64,000 nt of DNA from DASSBR01 sp035688265 (GCA_035688265.1 DASSNE010000003.1:1-64000), one strand, 5' to 3'. Numbered from the stretch's first letter, positions 35,381 to 44,415 are shown. Made by a program: numbers and translations. The notes: generated by a model from the sequence alone, not told the origin.

Positions 35381-36069
35381 AGCTTCCGGCCGGCGGGCTC
35401 TACGCCATCACTGATAGTGAAATGCAGGGCGACGCCCTGGAACGCGCCGTCGCGGCCGCGATCGCCGGCGGTGCAGCATTGATTCAGTATCGCGACAAAA
35501 CGACCGACCGGCGCCGCCGATTGCGCGACGGTGAACGGCTACGGAATCTCTGCCGTGATGCGGACATCGGACTGATAATCAACGACGACGTGGAACTGGC
35601 CGCCGCGCTCAATGCCGATGGCGTACACCTGGGAGCCGATGACATGCCGCTCGCCGAGGCCCGTGCACGGCTGGGCAAAGACGCCATCATCGGCGTGTCC
35701 TGCTACGACTCGCTGGCATGCGCAGAGCAGGCAGCGGCATCCGGTGCCGACTACGTCGCCTTCGGCAGTTTTTATCCATCATCGACCAAACCGGGCGCAG
35801 TGCGAGCCCCGATCGACCTGCTACGAGCCGCGCGCGGGTTGCGCGTGCCGGTAATTGCGATCGGTGGTATTACACCTGTCAACGGGCAGGCGCTGATCAA
35901 TGCCGGCGCCCATTTCCTGGCGGTCATCAGCGGCGTATTCGGCACCGGCGACATTCAGCGTGCGGCACAATCGTATGCCGATCTGTTTGCTACAACTCCC
36001 GGATCGCAGTGGCGACCGGCAGACGTGCAGCACGAATCGCCGGCAGCAGACCGCCGACGAAGCCCATGA
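35377..36069 (+). CDS. thiE: Thiamine-phosphate synthase
   Basis: The 230-residue TIM-barrel enzyme joins HMP-PP and thiazole phosphate. Motifs: LYAITDS, LIQYRDKTTDRRRR, LIINDDVELAAALNADGVHLGADD and VAFGSFYPSSTKP with VPVIAIGGITP. It is translationally coupled to thiD (ATGA overlap). The last 27 codons lie antisense over the end of the permease at 35990; this tail (SQWRPADVQHESPAAD) is not part of the usual ThiE barrel. Confidence 0.95.
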   Translation: MKLPAGGLYAITDSEMQGDALERAVAAAIAGGAALIQYRDKTTDRRRRLRDGERLRNLCRDADIGLIINDDVELAAALNADGVHLGADDMPLAEARARLGKDAIIGVSCYDSLACAEQAAASGADYVAFGSFYPSSTKPGAVRAPIDLLRAARGLRVPVIAIGGITPVNGQALINAGAHFLAVISGVFGTGDIQRAAQSYADLFATTPGSQWRPADVQHESPAADRRRSP

Positions 36070-37165
36070 TCAGCGCGTAAATAATGCCGCCGCCGATCAG
36101 CGCCGGCGTTACCGCGAACTCGAACACGACCTGGCTGAACTGGTTGACGGTACTGGCCTGGAATCCGTTGAACGCGAGATACGCGACCAGGCCGCCCAAT
36201 GCACCGCCGAGAAGCCCCAGTAACGCACCCTCCAACAGCACCGAACTCAGCACCGCAAAGCGGCCGAAGCCGAGCGCGCGCAGGGTTGCGATCTCGCGGC
36301 TGCGGTCGGACACGATCGTGTACATCGTGTTGATCGCGCCGAACACCGCGCCGATGCCCATCAAGAGTGCAATGACGCTGCCGGCGACGCCGATCAGCGC
36401 GGTGAGCGCCTGCGACTGCTCGGCGTAATAGTCGCTTTCGCGCTTGACGCTGACGTTGAGGCGCGGGTCCTGGCTCAACGCGGCTTTGAAGCGGCTGAAA
36501 TCGGCCGGCGAGCCAAGCTTGACGTACACTGACTCGACCGAGCTGCCGCGCCGATAGGCCTGCTGCAGCGCCGTCAGATTCGTCCAGATTTCCGATTCGT
36601 GCATGCCGCCGCCGGCCATGATGCCGACGATGCGCCAGGTGTAACGCCCCGACTTGAAAGTCGAGCCCAACTGCAGACCGCGGAACTCTTCCGCCGCGGC
36701 CCGGCCGACGACGACTTCGTTCAGGCCCGGCCTGAACATGCGCCCCGCCACGATATGCACACGCGGATGCACCTTGAACGCGTTCATCGTCACGCCGCGA
36801 AACGGCACATTCGCCTCGACGTTGCTGCCGCGCTTGGTGCGGTTGATCAGCACGAGTAGTTCCGGTGACGTGAGCGGCCCGTCGGCGCCGGTCGCAATGC
36901 CGGGCGCCGCGTCGATCGCCATAATGTCGTCATGCAGCAGCACGCTGTTGATCTCGCTCGCCGCGCCGCCGCGCAGCACGATTGCAACATCCGGCAGGCC
37001 CGTGCCCGTGAGCGTCGCCTTGAAGCCGGCGCGAATCGACAGCACGCCGACCAGTACGGCGACGACCCCGGCGAAACCGACCAGTGCGACAAGCGCCGCA
37101 TCCAGCCGCCCGGGCAGGCTGCGAAGATTCAGCAGGCTGACGGACCACAACTGTCTGAGCATCAT
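35990..37165 (-). CDS. MacB/FtsX-type ABC transporter permease, second of pair
   Basis: The 391-residue permease has an N-terminal helix (LRSLPGRLDAALVALVGFAGVVAVLVGVLS), a periplasmic MacB-PCD-like domain (about 50-260), then three C-terminal helices with the FtsX motif SDRSREIATLRALGFGR. The start ATG at 37165 overlaps the stop of the upstream permease. No ATP-binding subunit is encoded nearby. The 3' end runs 80 bases antisense into thiE. The substrate is unknown; a lipoprotein or lipid export role would fit the family. Confidence 0.88.
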   Translation of the reverse strand: MMLRQLWSVSLLNLRSLPGRLDAALVALVGFAGVVAVLVGVLSIRAGFKATLTGTGLPDVAIVLRGGAASEINSVLLHDDIMAIDAAPGIATGADGPLTSPELLVLINRTKRGSNVEANVPFRGVTMNAFKVHPRVHIVAGRMFRPGLNEVVVGRAAAEEFRGLQLGSTFKSGRYTWRIVGIMAGGGMHESEIWTNLTALQQAYRRGSSVESVYVKLGSPADFSRFKAALSQDPRLNVSVKRESDYYAEQSQALTALIGVAGSVIALLMGIGAVFGAINTMYTIVSDRSREIATLRALGFGRFAVLSSVLLEGALLGLLGGALGGLVAYLAFNGFQASTVNQFSQVVFEFAVTPALIGGGIIYALIMGFVGGLLPAIRAARLPVATAIREL

Positions 37166-38319
37166 GCCTTCCTCAATGCGCTGACCATGTTCATCCGCAG
37201 AACCTGCGCACACGGCAGTACCGCGGACAGCAGCCCCAACAGCACGATAAAGCCGATGCCGACCAATGCCGCCGTCGTCGATATCGCAAACCCGGGCACG
37301 TACCGGGAAAGCCTGGTGCCGATGCCGGTCGCGAGCAGCCAGGCGAGACCCAGCCCGGCGAGTCCGCCGAGCGCAGTCAACACCACCGACTCTCCGACCA
37401 CCAGCGCCACGATCATCGCGCGCCGAAAGCCGAGCGCCTTCATCACCGCAAGTTCGGAAGTCCGCTCCCGCACCGCGCGCGCCATCGTGTTTGCGGTCAC
37501 GAGCAGCATGCCAAAAAACACCGCGCCGACGATCGCGGTGACGATCGCGCCGATGTCGCCGAGTTGGTCGGCGAAGTTCTGCACGAAGGCCTCCTCGGTC
37601 GACGTGCGGGTTTCGTGCGGCGAGTTCGCGAACAGCGCGTCGATCTTGTCCGCCACCACGGCGGCATTGGCGCCTGGCGCAATACGCAGCACGTACAGGC
37701 TCGTCATGTCGTCCGCGAAAACGCTGCGCTCGTTCCAGTACTTGTAATGCAGGAACAGCATCTGGTCGTTGCCACCTTGCGCCCGGTCGGAGTAAATGCC
37801 GTCGATAGTCAGTGTCCAGGTGTTATTGCCGTTGGCGTCGCGCCAGATATTGGACTTCAACGGGATCTTATCGCCAACTTTCCAGCCGAAGCGGCGCGCG
37901 AGCGAGGCACCGACCATCGCGCCGGCACGGTCGGCTTTCCATGCCTTCAATTGCGACGGCGGCACGCGCAGTTCCGAATAAACAGCGAAATAGTTGTCGG
38001 CGTTGACGGCGAAAGAAAAGATCGACTGCTTCGGGTCCTGGTAATACCCGCCGAACCAGATTTCCCAAGTCACATCCTCGACGCCGGGCACCGTCTGAAT
38101 GCGTTGCAGGTACGCGAGCGGCAAGCTCTGCGTCAGCGAGACCTTGCTCATCGTCACCAGTCGATGCTGCCCGGCAACGCTCGTCCCGCCGGTGAACGCG
38201 GCCCGCGTTGCAGCGAGCAGTCCGAACAGCAGGAACGCGACCAGCACCGACAGGAACGTGAACAGCGTGCGCAGTTTTTTTCTTTTGAGGCCGCTGGCGA
38301 CCAACCCGAGATATTTCAT
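37162..38319 (-). CDS. MacB/FtsX-type ABC transporter permease, first of pair
   Basis: The 385-residue permease has a first membrane helix after a basic start (MKYLGLVASGLKRKKLRTLF), an extracytoplasmic domain (about 55-260), and three C-terminal helices with RERTSELAVMKALGFRRA. An AAGGA ribosome binding site precedes the ATG at 38319, which is preferred to an upstream ATG at 38349. It is translationally coupled to the next permease. An ATPase gene is missing from the locus. Confidence 0.88.
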   Translation of the reverse strand: MKYLGLVASGLKRKKLRTLFTFLSVLVAFLLFGLLAATRAAFTGGTSVAGQHRLVTMSKVSLTQSLPLAYLQRIQTVPGVEDVTWEIWFGGYYQDPKQSIFSFAVNADNYFAVYSELRVPPSQLKAWKADRAGAMVGASLARRFGWKVGDKIPLKSNIWRDANGNNTWTLTIDGIYSDRAQGGNDQMLFLHYKYWNERSVFADDMTSLYVLRIAPGANAAVVADKIDALFANSPHETRTSTEEAFVQNFADQLGDIGAIVTAIVGAVFFGMLLVTANTMARAVRERTSELAVMKALGFRRAMIVALVVGESVVLTALGGLAGLGLAWLLATGIGTRLSRYVPGFAISTTAALVGIGFIVLLGLLSAVLPCAQVLRMNMVSALRKA

Positions 38320-38473
38320 CGCCCTGTTTCCTTGCAGCGTGACCGGCAATATACCCGGTGGCGCAATGTCCTGGAAGTCTCACCTGTCAGTCATTCGATG
38401 TGACATTTGTCAGGCATCGCCGACAGGTTTGGTTTAACATGCCGAAGGCAAATATCAGCATGTAAAGGTCGTA

Positions 38474-39760
38474 ATGTCGGAAAGTCTGTTCGAGCAAGCC
38501 CAACGCTATATCCCCGGCGGTGTCAATTCGCCGGTGCGTGCCTTTACCGGTGTCGGTGGCGAACCGCCGTTCATTGCCCGCGCTGAAGGCCCGTATCTCT
38601 ACGACGAAGCCGGCCGGCGCTACATCGATTACGTCGGCTCCTGGGGGCCGATGATTGTGGGCCACGCACATCCGCGGGTGCTCGAAGCGGTGCACGCGGC
38701 GGTCGATCGCGGCTTGAGCTTCGGCGCGCCGACGGTGCTGGAAACACAGCTCGCGGAGAAAGTCGTCTCGATGGTGCCGTCGATCGATCTCGTGCGCATG
38801 GTCAACTCCGGCACCGAAGCCACGATGAGCGCGATTCGCCTGGCGCGCGCGTTCACCGGGCGCGAGCGCATTGTCAAGTTCGAAGGCGGCTACCACGGCC
38901 ATTCCGACTCGCTGCTGGTGAACGCCGGCTCCGGCGCGCTGACGTTCGGTGTGCCGAGTTCGCCGGGCGTGCCGGCGGCGCTGGCCGAGTACACGCTGAC
39001 GCTGCGGTACAACGATATCGACGCGGCACGTGCGGCGTTCGCTGAAGCCGGCGACGATATCGCCGCGGTGATCGTCGAGCCGGTCGCCGGCAACATGAAC
39101 TGTATTCCGCCGGTACCCGGTTTTCTCGAAGGGTTGCGCGAGCTGTGCAGCGCGCACGCGAGCGTGCTGATTTTCGATGAAGTCATGACCGGTTTTCGCG
39201 TGGCCCCGGGCGGCGCGCAGCAGCTTTACGGCGTGACGCCGGATCTGACCACGCTCGGCAAGATCATCGGCGGCGGCCTGCCGGTCGGCGCCTTCGGCGG
39301 CCGCCGCGACATCATGGCGCAGATCGCGCCGAGCGGCCCCGTCTACCAGGCCGGCACGCTGTCCGGCAATCCGATCGCGATGGCGGCGGGACTCGCGACG
39401 CTCGAGATTATCAGTCAGGCGGACTTTCATTCGCGTCTCGCCGCGCGCACCGACAAGCTCGTCGCCGGCCTGCGCGCCGCCGCCGAAAGCGTCGGCGTCC
39501 CCTTCACGACCAATCATGTCTGCGGCATGTTCGGCCTGTTCTTCAGCGACGCGGCAGTCGTGCAGCGTTACGAACAGGTGGTCGCCTGCGACAAGGGCCG
39601 GTTTGCGCGTTTCTTCCACGCGATGCTGGACGCCGGCGTCAATCTGGCGCCGTCAGCGTTCGAGGCCGGCTTCGTATCCGGCGCGCACGACGAGACGGTG
39701 ATCGACGCGACCCTCGATGCCGCGGCGCGCGCCTTCGCGCAATGTTCCAAGACATCCTGA
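38474..39760 (+). CDS. hemL: Glutamate-1-semialdehyde 2,1-aminomutase
   Basis: The 428-residue PLP enzyme makes 5-aminolevulinate in the C5 haem pathway. Motifs: YIPGGVNSPVRAFTGVGGEPPF, the NSGTEATMSAIRLAR helix, FEGGYHGHSDSLL and the catalytic lysine in TTLGKIIGGGLPVGAFGG. The DEVMTGFR PLP-stacking aspartate is present. The 3' end overlaps the DedA-LssY gene by 19 bases. Confidence 0.97.
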   Translation: MSESLFEQAQRYIPGGVNSPVRAFTGVGGEPPFIARAEGPYLYDEAGRRYIDYVGSWGPMIVGHAHPRVLEAVHAAVDRGLSFGAPTVLETQLAEKVVSMVPSIDLVRMVNSGTEATMSAIRLARAFTGRERIVKFEGGYHGHSDSLLVNAGSGALTFGVPSSPGVPAALAEYTLTLRYNDIDAARAAFAEAGDDIAAVIVEPVAGNMNCIPPVPGFLEGLRELCSAHASVLIFDEVMTGFRVAPGGAQQLYGVTPDLTTLGKIIGGGLPVGAFGGRRDIMAQIAPSGPVYQAGTLSGNPIAMAAGLATLEIISQADFHSRLAARTDKLVAGLRAAAESVGVPFTTNHVCGMFGLFFSDAAVVQRYEQVVACDKGRFARFFHAMLDAGVNLAPSAFEAGFVSGAHDETVIDATLDAAARAFAQCSKTS

Positions 39761-41070
39761 ACCACATCCTCGCCTGGGTCAGCGCCAATCCCGGCTGGGC
39801 CGGCGTCGCCGTGTTCGCCATCGCCTGCTTCGAGTCGCTGTTGGTAATCGGCTACCTGGTCCCCGGCATTTTCGTGCTGTTCGGCATCGGCGCGCTGATC
39901 GGCAGCGGCTACCTGTCGTTCTGGCCGGTCGCGATCTGGGCGGCAGCGGGCGCCATCGCCGGCGATGTCGCGAGTTACGTCGTCGGCTATGTCTGGCGCG
40001 ATCGGCTGCAACACGGCTGGCCGTTTCAGCGCCACCCGGAGCTGTACGCGAAAGGCGTGCAGTTCTTCGACGATCACGGCGGCAAGAGCATCGTCTTCGG
40101 CCGCTTCGTCGGCCCGGTGCGACCCCTGATTCCGGCCATCGCCGGCATGACCGGCATGAGCGCCGCGCGCTTCGTGATCATCGACGTGATCGCGGCTGCG
40201 CTGTGGGCACCTGTGTACCTGTTTCCCGGCATGGTGTTCGGTGCGTCGCTCGACCTCGCCGCCGCGGTCGCCGGCCGGCTGATGATCCTGATCGGCGTGC
40301 TCACCGTGTGCCTGTGGCTGCTGTGGCAGGTGGTGAAGCGCGTCGCCTACCACGTGCGCAAGCCGCTCCGCCACGCGTCGAACGGGGTATTGATCGGCGC
40401 CGCCGCGGCCGGCTTCGCGGTCATCGGCATTCTCGCGCTGCTGTGGACGCCGCTCGGCGACCTGCTGCTGCCTGGCGCAACGCCCGCGCCCAAAACCATC
40501 ACCGGGAGCGCCTGGCAACAGGGCGGCGGCTGGCGCGAAGTGGCGGCGTGGCATGCACATCGCCACGGCCGCGCGCCGCTCAACGTGCAACTCGCCGGCG
40601 ATCCGGACGCGCTGGCCGCCGCGCTGGGTCGGCACGGCTGGCAGCCGGCGCCGCCGCTGACGCTGGCGGGCGCTCTGCACTGGCTCGCGCCCGACCCTGA
40701 CATCGGGGTGCTGCCGCTGCTGCCGCAACTCAGGTCGCGCCATCGCGAACGGCTGGTGCTGGTGCGCCCGGCGGGCGCGAAATCGGAGTGGGTGCTGCAA
40801 CTGTGGGCCAGCGGCTGGCAGACCGCCGCCGGTGCGCCGATCAGCATCGGCCGCGTGCGCCGTTACAGGCTCGACGCGCGGCTGCCGCTGCTGACCTTGC
40901 CGCGCCCCGCCGGCGATGCCGATGCGGCCCTCGACGAACTCGCCGCATCGCTGAACGCACCGGACCGGCACACGCTGCTGGCGCGCGATCCGGCACACGT
41001 CCTGCTCATTCTCGACGCTTCACGCTCTCCACCAGCGGGCGCAACATCCGCAGCCGCTCCAGCGGGTTAG
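39742..41070 (+). CDS. DedA membrane protein fused to an LssY C-terminal domain
   Basis: The 442-residue protein has a DedA/SNARE-associated domain (about 1-215) with the FESLLVIGYLVPGIFVLFGIG start and the GRFVGPVRPLIPAIAGMTGM motif. DedA proteins recycle lipid carriers across the membrane. An LssY-C-type soluble domain follows (about 255-415: LNVQLAGDPDALAAALGRHGW, LVLVRPAG and LWASGW). The C-terminus ends in a proline/alanine tail. The gene overlaps hemL by 19 bases and the convergent Lon-N gene by 65 bases. Confidence 0.87.
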   Translation: MFQDILNHILAWVSANPGWAGVAVFAIACFESLLVIGYLVPGIFVLFGIGALIGSGYLSFWPVAIWAAAGAIAGDVASYVVGYVWRDRLQHGWPFQRHPELYAKGVQFFDDHGGKSIVFGRFVGPVRPLIPAIAGMTGMSAARFVIIDVIAAALWAPVYLFPGMVFGASLDLAAAVAGRLMILIGVLTVCLWLLWQVVKRVAYHVRKPLRHASNGVLIGAAAAGFAVIGILALLWTPLGDLLLPGATPAPKTITGSAWQQGGGWREVAAWHAHRHGRAPLNVQLAGDPDALAAALGRHGWQPAPPLTLAGALHWLAPDPDIGVLPLLPQLRSRHRERLVLVRPAGAKSEWVLQLWASGWQTAAGAPISIGRVRRYRLDARLPLLTLPRPAGDADAALDELAASLNAPDRHTLLARDPAHVLLILDASRSPPAGATSAAAPAG

Positions 41071-41596
41071 TCATCTCCAGCATCACCTGCTTTTGCGCGA
41101 GCGGCAGGGGCAGCAGTTCGGCGAACCGGCATCCAACCCAGCCTGCGTCATCGAAATCCGGTTCGACGGCCTGATATTGCGATTTGAAATGCGCCAGCAG
41201 ACGGCGCAGCATCGCGACCATGGGCCGCCATTCCGCCGGCAGCGGCGCAGCCTCTTCCGCCGGCAGACTTGCGAGTCGACCCAGATGCAGGCCGTCTTTC
41301 CGGCGCCAGCTTTCCTCGATGCTGAAGCGCCCCTCGCCGCGCGCGACGATGCCGAGCATGCCATCGTCGCGCGGCTCCCAATCGACGATCCGCGCCAGCG
41401 TGCCGACCGTCGCCATCTTCACCGGCCCGATCTCGGTGCCCTCGCGGATCAGGCAGACGCCGAACCCGCAATCGTCGCGCATGCAGCGGCTGACCATGTC
41501 GAGGTAGCGCGGCTCGAAGATTCGCAACGACAGCGGCCCGCCCGGGAACAGGACGGTGTGCAGCGGGAACAGCGGGATTTCAGCGACTTCAGTCAT
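41006..41596 (-). CDS. LON-N (substrate-binding) domain protein
   Basis: The 196-residue protein matches the N-terminal substrate-binding domain of Lon: EIPLFPLHTVLFPGGPLSLRIFEPRYLDMVSRC, GFGVCLIREGTEIG, then GTLARIVDWE. It has no AAA or protease domain, so it is a stand-alone Lon-N protein of uncertain role. The start overlaps the ubiX stop by 8 bases, and the 3' end lies antisense over the DedA-LssY C-terminus. Confidence 0.92.
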   Translation of the reverse strand: MTEVAEIPLFPLHTVLFPGGPLSLRIFEPRYLDMVSRCMRDDCGFGVCLIREGTEIGPVKMATVGTLARIVDWEPRDDGMLGIVARGEGRFSIEESWRRKDGLHLGRLASLPAEEAAPLPAEWRPMVAMLRRLLAHFKSQYQAVEPDFDDAGWVGCRFAELLPLPLAQKQVMLEMTNPLERLRMLRPLVESVKRRE

Positions 41597-42194
41597 CCGC
41601 CCAGCGCGGCATCAACTGATGATCCACATCCAGATGGTCTAGGATGCGCGCGACAACAAAATCGACCAGCGCCTCGATCGATGTCGGTTGATGATAAAAA
41701 CCGGGATTGGCCGGCAGCACGACCGCGCCGGCCTCGGCAAGCGTCAGCATGTTGCGCAGATGAATCGCCGACAGCGGCGTTTCGCGCGGCACGACGATCA
41801 GCTTGCGGCGTTCCTTCAGCATCACGTCGGCGGCGCGCTCGATCAGGCTGCGGCTCGCGCCGTTGGCGATCGCCGACAGCGTCGCGGTCGTGCACGGGCA
41901 GACGACCATCGCCTCGATGCGCGCGGAGCCACTCGCCGGTGGCGCCGTCCACTCTTCGCGGCCGAACAGCCGCAATTGGCCGGGTTCGCCGCCATACCGG
42001 TCGAGCAGGTACGGCGTCATGTCGGCACGCCGGGACGGCAGAACTAGATCGGTTTCCATGTCGATGACCAGCTTCGCCGGCTTCGACAACAGCAGATAAA
42101 CTTCGCGGCCGCTTTGCAGCAGACATTGCAGGAGGCGCAATCCGTATTGGGCGCCGGACGCGCCGGTCATCGCAAGAGTAATCGGCTTTTTCAT
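41589..42194 (-). CDS. ubiX: Flavin prenyltransferase UbiX
   Basis: The 201-residue enzyme makes the prenylated FMN cofactor for the decarboxylase UbiD in ubiquinone synthesis. Motifs are ITLAMTGASGAQYGLRLLQCLL near the start, VVCPCTTATLSAIANGAS, LIVVPRETPLSAIHLRNMLTL and the C-terminal GFYHQPTSIEALVDFVVARILD. The ATG at 42194 gives the family start. No ubiD gene lies in the window. Upstream is the hairpin-rich element at 42215-42460. Confidence 0.96.
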   Translation of the reverse strand: MKKPITLAMTGASGAQYGLRLLQCLLQSGREVYLLLSKPAKLVIDMETDLVLPSRRADMTPYLLDRYGGEPGQLRLFGREEWTAPPASGSARIEAMVVCPCTTATLSAIANGASRSLIERAADVMLKERRKLIVVPRETPLSAIHLRNMLTLAEAGAVVLPANPGFYHQPTSIEALVDFVVARILDHLDVDHQLMPRWADD

Positions 42195-42214
42195 ATTCTT
42201 TCTTCTCCACTCTT

Positions 42215-42460
42215 GCCGGCCAGGATGGCCGGCTCTTCTCCCGCGACATCGAGCGCAGCCGAAGATCGGGCTGAAAAAGGGGGAAACAAGGAACATTGTC
42301 CGAAGCCATGGATGGCTGAGTTATGTTCCGGCCCCCTTTTTCAGCCCGATCTTCGGGAAGTCCGCAGCACAGGAAGTGCTGCGGACCAAGCGACAGGAGC
42401 AATGGCTTTGGTTACTTTCCCCGTAAGGAAAGTAACTCGCCGTAGGGGGTCGACACCCCC
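42215..42460. repeat. Intergenic element of five consecutive hairpins
   Basis: Hairpin 1 is GCCGGCCA/TGGCCGGC (42215-42233). Hairpin 2 has a perfect 25-bp stem (42259-42283 with 42332-42356), with further inner pairing GGAACAT/ATGTTCC and AGCCAT/ATGGCT. Hairpin 3 is GTCCGCAGCAC/GTGCTGCGGAC (42360-42386). Hairpin 4 is GTTACTTTCC/GGAAAGTAAC (42411-42436). Hairpin 5 is GGGGGT/ACCCCC around CGAC (42445-42460). The 272 bases between ubiX and mpl contain no gene I can support. It resembles the class of hairpin-rich intergenic repeats with a GTTACTTTC...GAAAGTAAC stem in other proteobacteria. Confidence 0.85.
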
Positions 42461-42466
42461 GCCCAA

Positions 42467-43867
42467 TCAGCCCGCCGCCGTAGGCGGCACATCACCAGTA
42501 CGGTGCAGCGCCGACAGCAACTTGGCGTGAAAGCCGCCGAAGCCGCCGTTACTCATTACCAGTACATGGTCGCCTGTCCGCGCTTCGGCGGCAACCGCGG
42601 CGACCAATTGATCGATCGAGTCGATGACGTCGGCCCGGCCGGCGAGCGCCTCGGCCGGGTCCCATTTAAGCGTTTGCGGCCGATAGCACCAGGCACGGTC
42701 GGCCATCACGAGCGCCGGCCCGAGGGCATCACGATGGACGCCCGCGCGCATCGTCGCGGATGCCGGCTCAATGACGGCCAGGATGCGCGCGTCGCCGACG
42801 CGCTTGCGAAGGCCGGCGAGTGTGGTGGCAATGGCGGTCGGGTGATGGGCGAAGTCATCGTAGACCGTCACGCCATCGATCTCGCCGCGTACTTCCAGGC
42901 GCCGCTTGACCCCCGCGAACTTGCGTAGCGCAGCGGCTGCCGTTGCGACCGGCACGCCGGCGTGGCGCGCGGCGGCAATCGCCGCGAGCGCGTTGGCTAC
43001 ATTGTGCATGCCGATCAGATTCCACTCGACCCGCGCGAGCTTTTCACCATTAAAGACGACATCGAACGCGCTGCCGTCGGCGGCGGCATCAGTAGCCTGC
43101 CAGCCGCCGACATCGTCCAGGAACGGTTCTACCGGCGTCCAGCAGCCCTGTGCCAGCGTATCAGCCAGGTTGGCATCCGCGGCGTTGGCGACGATCAGGC
43201 CATTGCCGGGGACAGTTCGCACCAGTTGATGAAATTGGCGCTTGATCGAGGCAAGATCGGAGAAGATATCGGCATGATCGTATTCGAGGTTGTTCAGGAC
43301 CAGCGTCCTGGGCCGGTAATGCGCGAACTTTGAACGGCGGTCAAAATAAGAGGTGTCGTACTCATCGGCTTCGATGACAAAGAACGGACCTTCGCCCAGG
43401 CGAGCCGAAGCCTCGAAATTCCGCGGCACGCCGCCGATCAGGAAACCGGGCTTGAGGCCGGCGTAATCGAGGATCCAGGCGAGCAGGCTCGCCGTGGTCG
43501 TTTTGCCGTGCGTACCGGCGACCGCCAGTACCCAGCGCTCGCGTAGCACGTGCCGCGCCAGCCATTCGGCCCCCGACAGGTAGTCGAAACCCTGGTCCAG
43601 CACCGCTTCCAGCTCCGGATTGCCACGCTTGATGCCGGCATTGCCGATCACCACCTGGTCCGGCGGCGGATCGAGATGGGTCCCCGTATAGCCTTCCATC
43701 AGCTCGATGCCGAGCGCTTCGAGCTGATCGCTCATCGGCGGATAGACGTTTGCATCCGAGCCGCTGACGCGGTAACCCTGCGCCTGCGCGAGCGCCGCGA
43801 TGCCGCCCATGAACGTGCCGCAGATGCCGAGAATGTGGACTCTTTTATGTCGATTTACGTGAATCAC
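42467..43867 (-). CDS. mpl: UDP-MurNAc:L-alanyl-gamma-D-glutamyl-mDAP ligase
   Basis: The 466-residue Mur ligase recycles the cell-wall tripeptide by joining it to UDP-MurNAc. Motifs are HILGICGTFMGGIAALAQAQGYRVSGSD-like N-terminus, VAGTHGKTTTASLL (ATP P-loop), NLEYDHADIF and VYDDFAHHPTAI. The GTG at 43867 gives the family length. The frame is open for 1.1 kb further upstream across a divergent gene, which is not coding on this strand. Confidence 0.95.
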   Translation of the reverse strand: MIHVNRHKRVHILGICGTFMGGIAALAQAQGYRVSGSDANVYPPMSDQLEALGIELMEGYTGTHLDPPPDQVVIGNAGIKRGNPELEAVLDQGFDYLSGAEWLARHVLRERWVLAVAGTHGKTTTASLLAWILDYAGLKPGFLIGGVPRNFEASARLGEGPFFVIEADEYDTSYFDRRSKFAHYRPRTLVLNNLEYDHADIFSDLASIKRQFHQLVRTVPGNGLIVANAADANLADTLAQGCWTPVEPFLDDVGGWQATDAAADGSAFDVVFNGEKLARVEWNLIGMHNVANALAAIAAARHAGVPVATAAAALRKFAGVKRRLEVRGEIDGVTVYDDFAHHPTAIATTLAGLRKRVGDARILAVIEPASATMRAGVHRDALGPALVMADRAWCYRPQTLKWDPAEALAGRADVIDSIDQLVAAVAAEARTGDHVLVMSNGGFGGFHAKLLSALHRTGDVPPTAAG

Positions 43868-43930
43868 GTCGCTGCAGCTCGCCGATTTGGGGGGTGTATT
43901 ATAGTGACAGAGCAAAACAAGGAGTGCTTC

Positions 43931-44398
43931 ATGAAAGGAATTCACATCATCTCTGCCAGCGTGGTCGTCGGCGCTTTGTTGGCCCTTGGCGGTTGCGCGC
44001 CGCGTAACAGCATCCAGCCGGTGCAACCTGTGAACCAGCCATATGGCGCCACAGCGCCGGCCTATAACAACACCAGCGCGAACTGCTACAACTGCGCCAC
44101 CGTTACCGATATCCAGCCGATTCCCGAAGGCAGCGGTGGTAATGCCACCGGCGCTGTCATCGGTGCGATCATTGGCGCCGCGGTAGGCCACCAGTTCGGG
44201 GGCGGCCGTGGCCAAACGGCAGCGACCGTCGGTGGCGCGGCAGCCGGAGCCTACGCCGGCAGCGAGTACGCCAACGGTGACGAGTACGACTATCGAGTAA
44301 CGGTGCGAACCGACAGCGGCGAAGTGCGAACGTTCATTCTGGACGATCCGCCCAATTACGGCGTCGGTACCCGCGTTCGCCTCAACAGCGGTTATTAA
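43931..44398 (+). CDS. SlyB-like glycine-zipper lipoprotein
   Basis: The 155-residue protein has a lipobox (LALGGC, C22), a short Gln/Pro-rich linker, then a glycine-zipper 2TM segment (TGAVIGAIIGAAVGHQFGGG followed by TAATVGGAAAGAYAGSEY). A beta-rich C-terminus resembles the SlyB/OmpA-interacting PCP family (RVTVRTDSGEVRTF). It should sit in the outer membrane and is a likely envelope-stress protein. AAGGAG precedes the ATG. It is followed by a strong terminator. Confidence 0.92.
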   Translation: MKGIHIISASVVVGALLALGGCAPRNSIQPVQPVNQPYGATAPAYNNTSANCYNCATVTDIQPIPEGSGGNATGAVIGAIIGAAVGHQFGGGRGQTAATVGGAAAGAYAGSEYANGDEYDYRVTVRTDSGEVRTFILDDPPNYGVGTRVRLNSGY

Positions 44399-44415
44399 GC
44401 AAGGAGAAAATGCCG

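Noticed and set aside
42114..42530. Small open frame across the hairpin cluster
   Set aside because: Its sequence comes from the inverted repeats and it overlaps ubiX and mpl; no family or ribosome binding site supports it.
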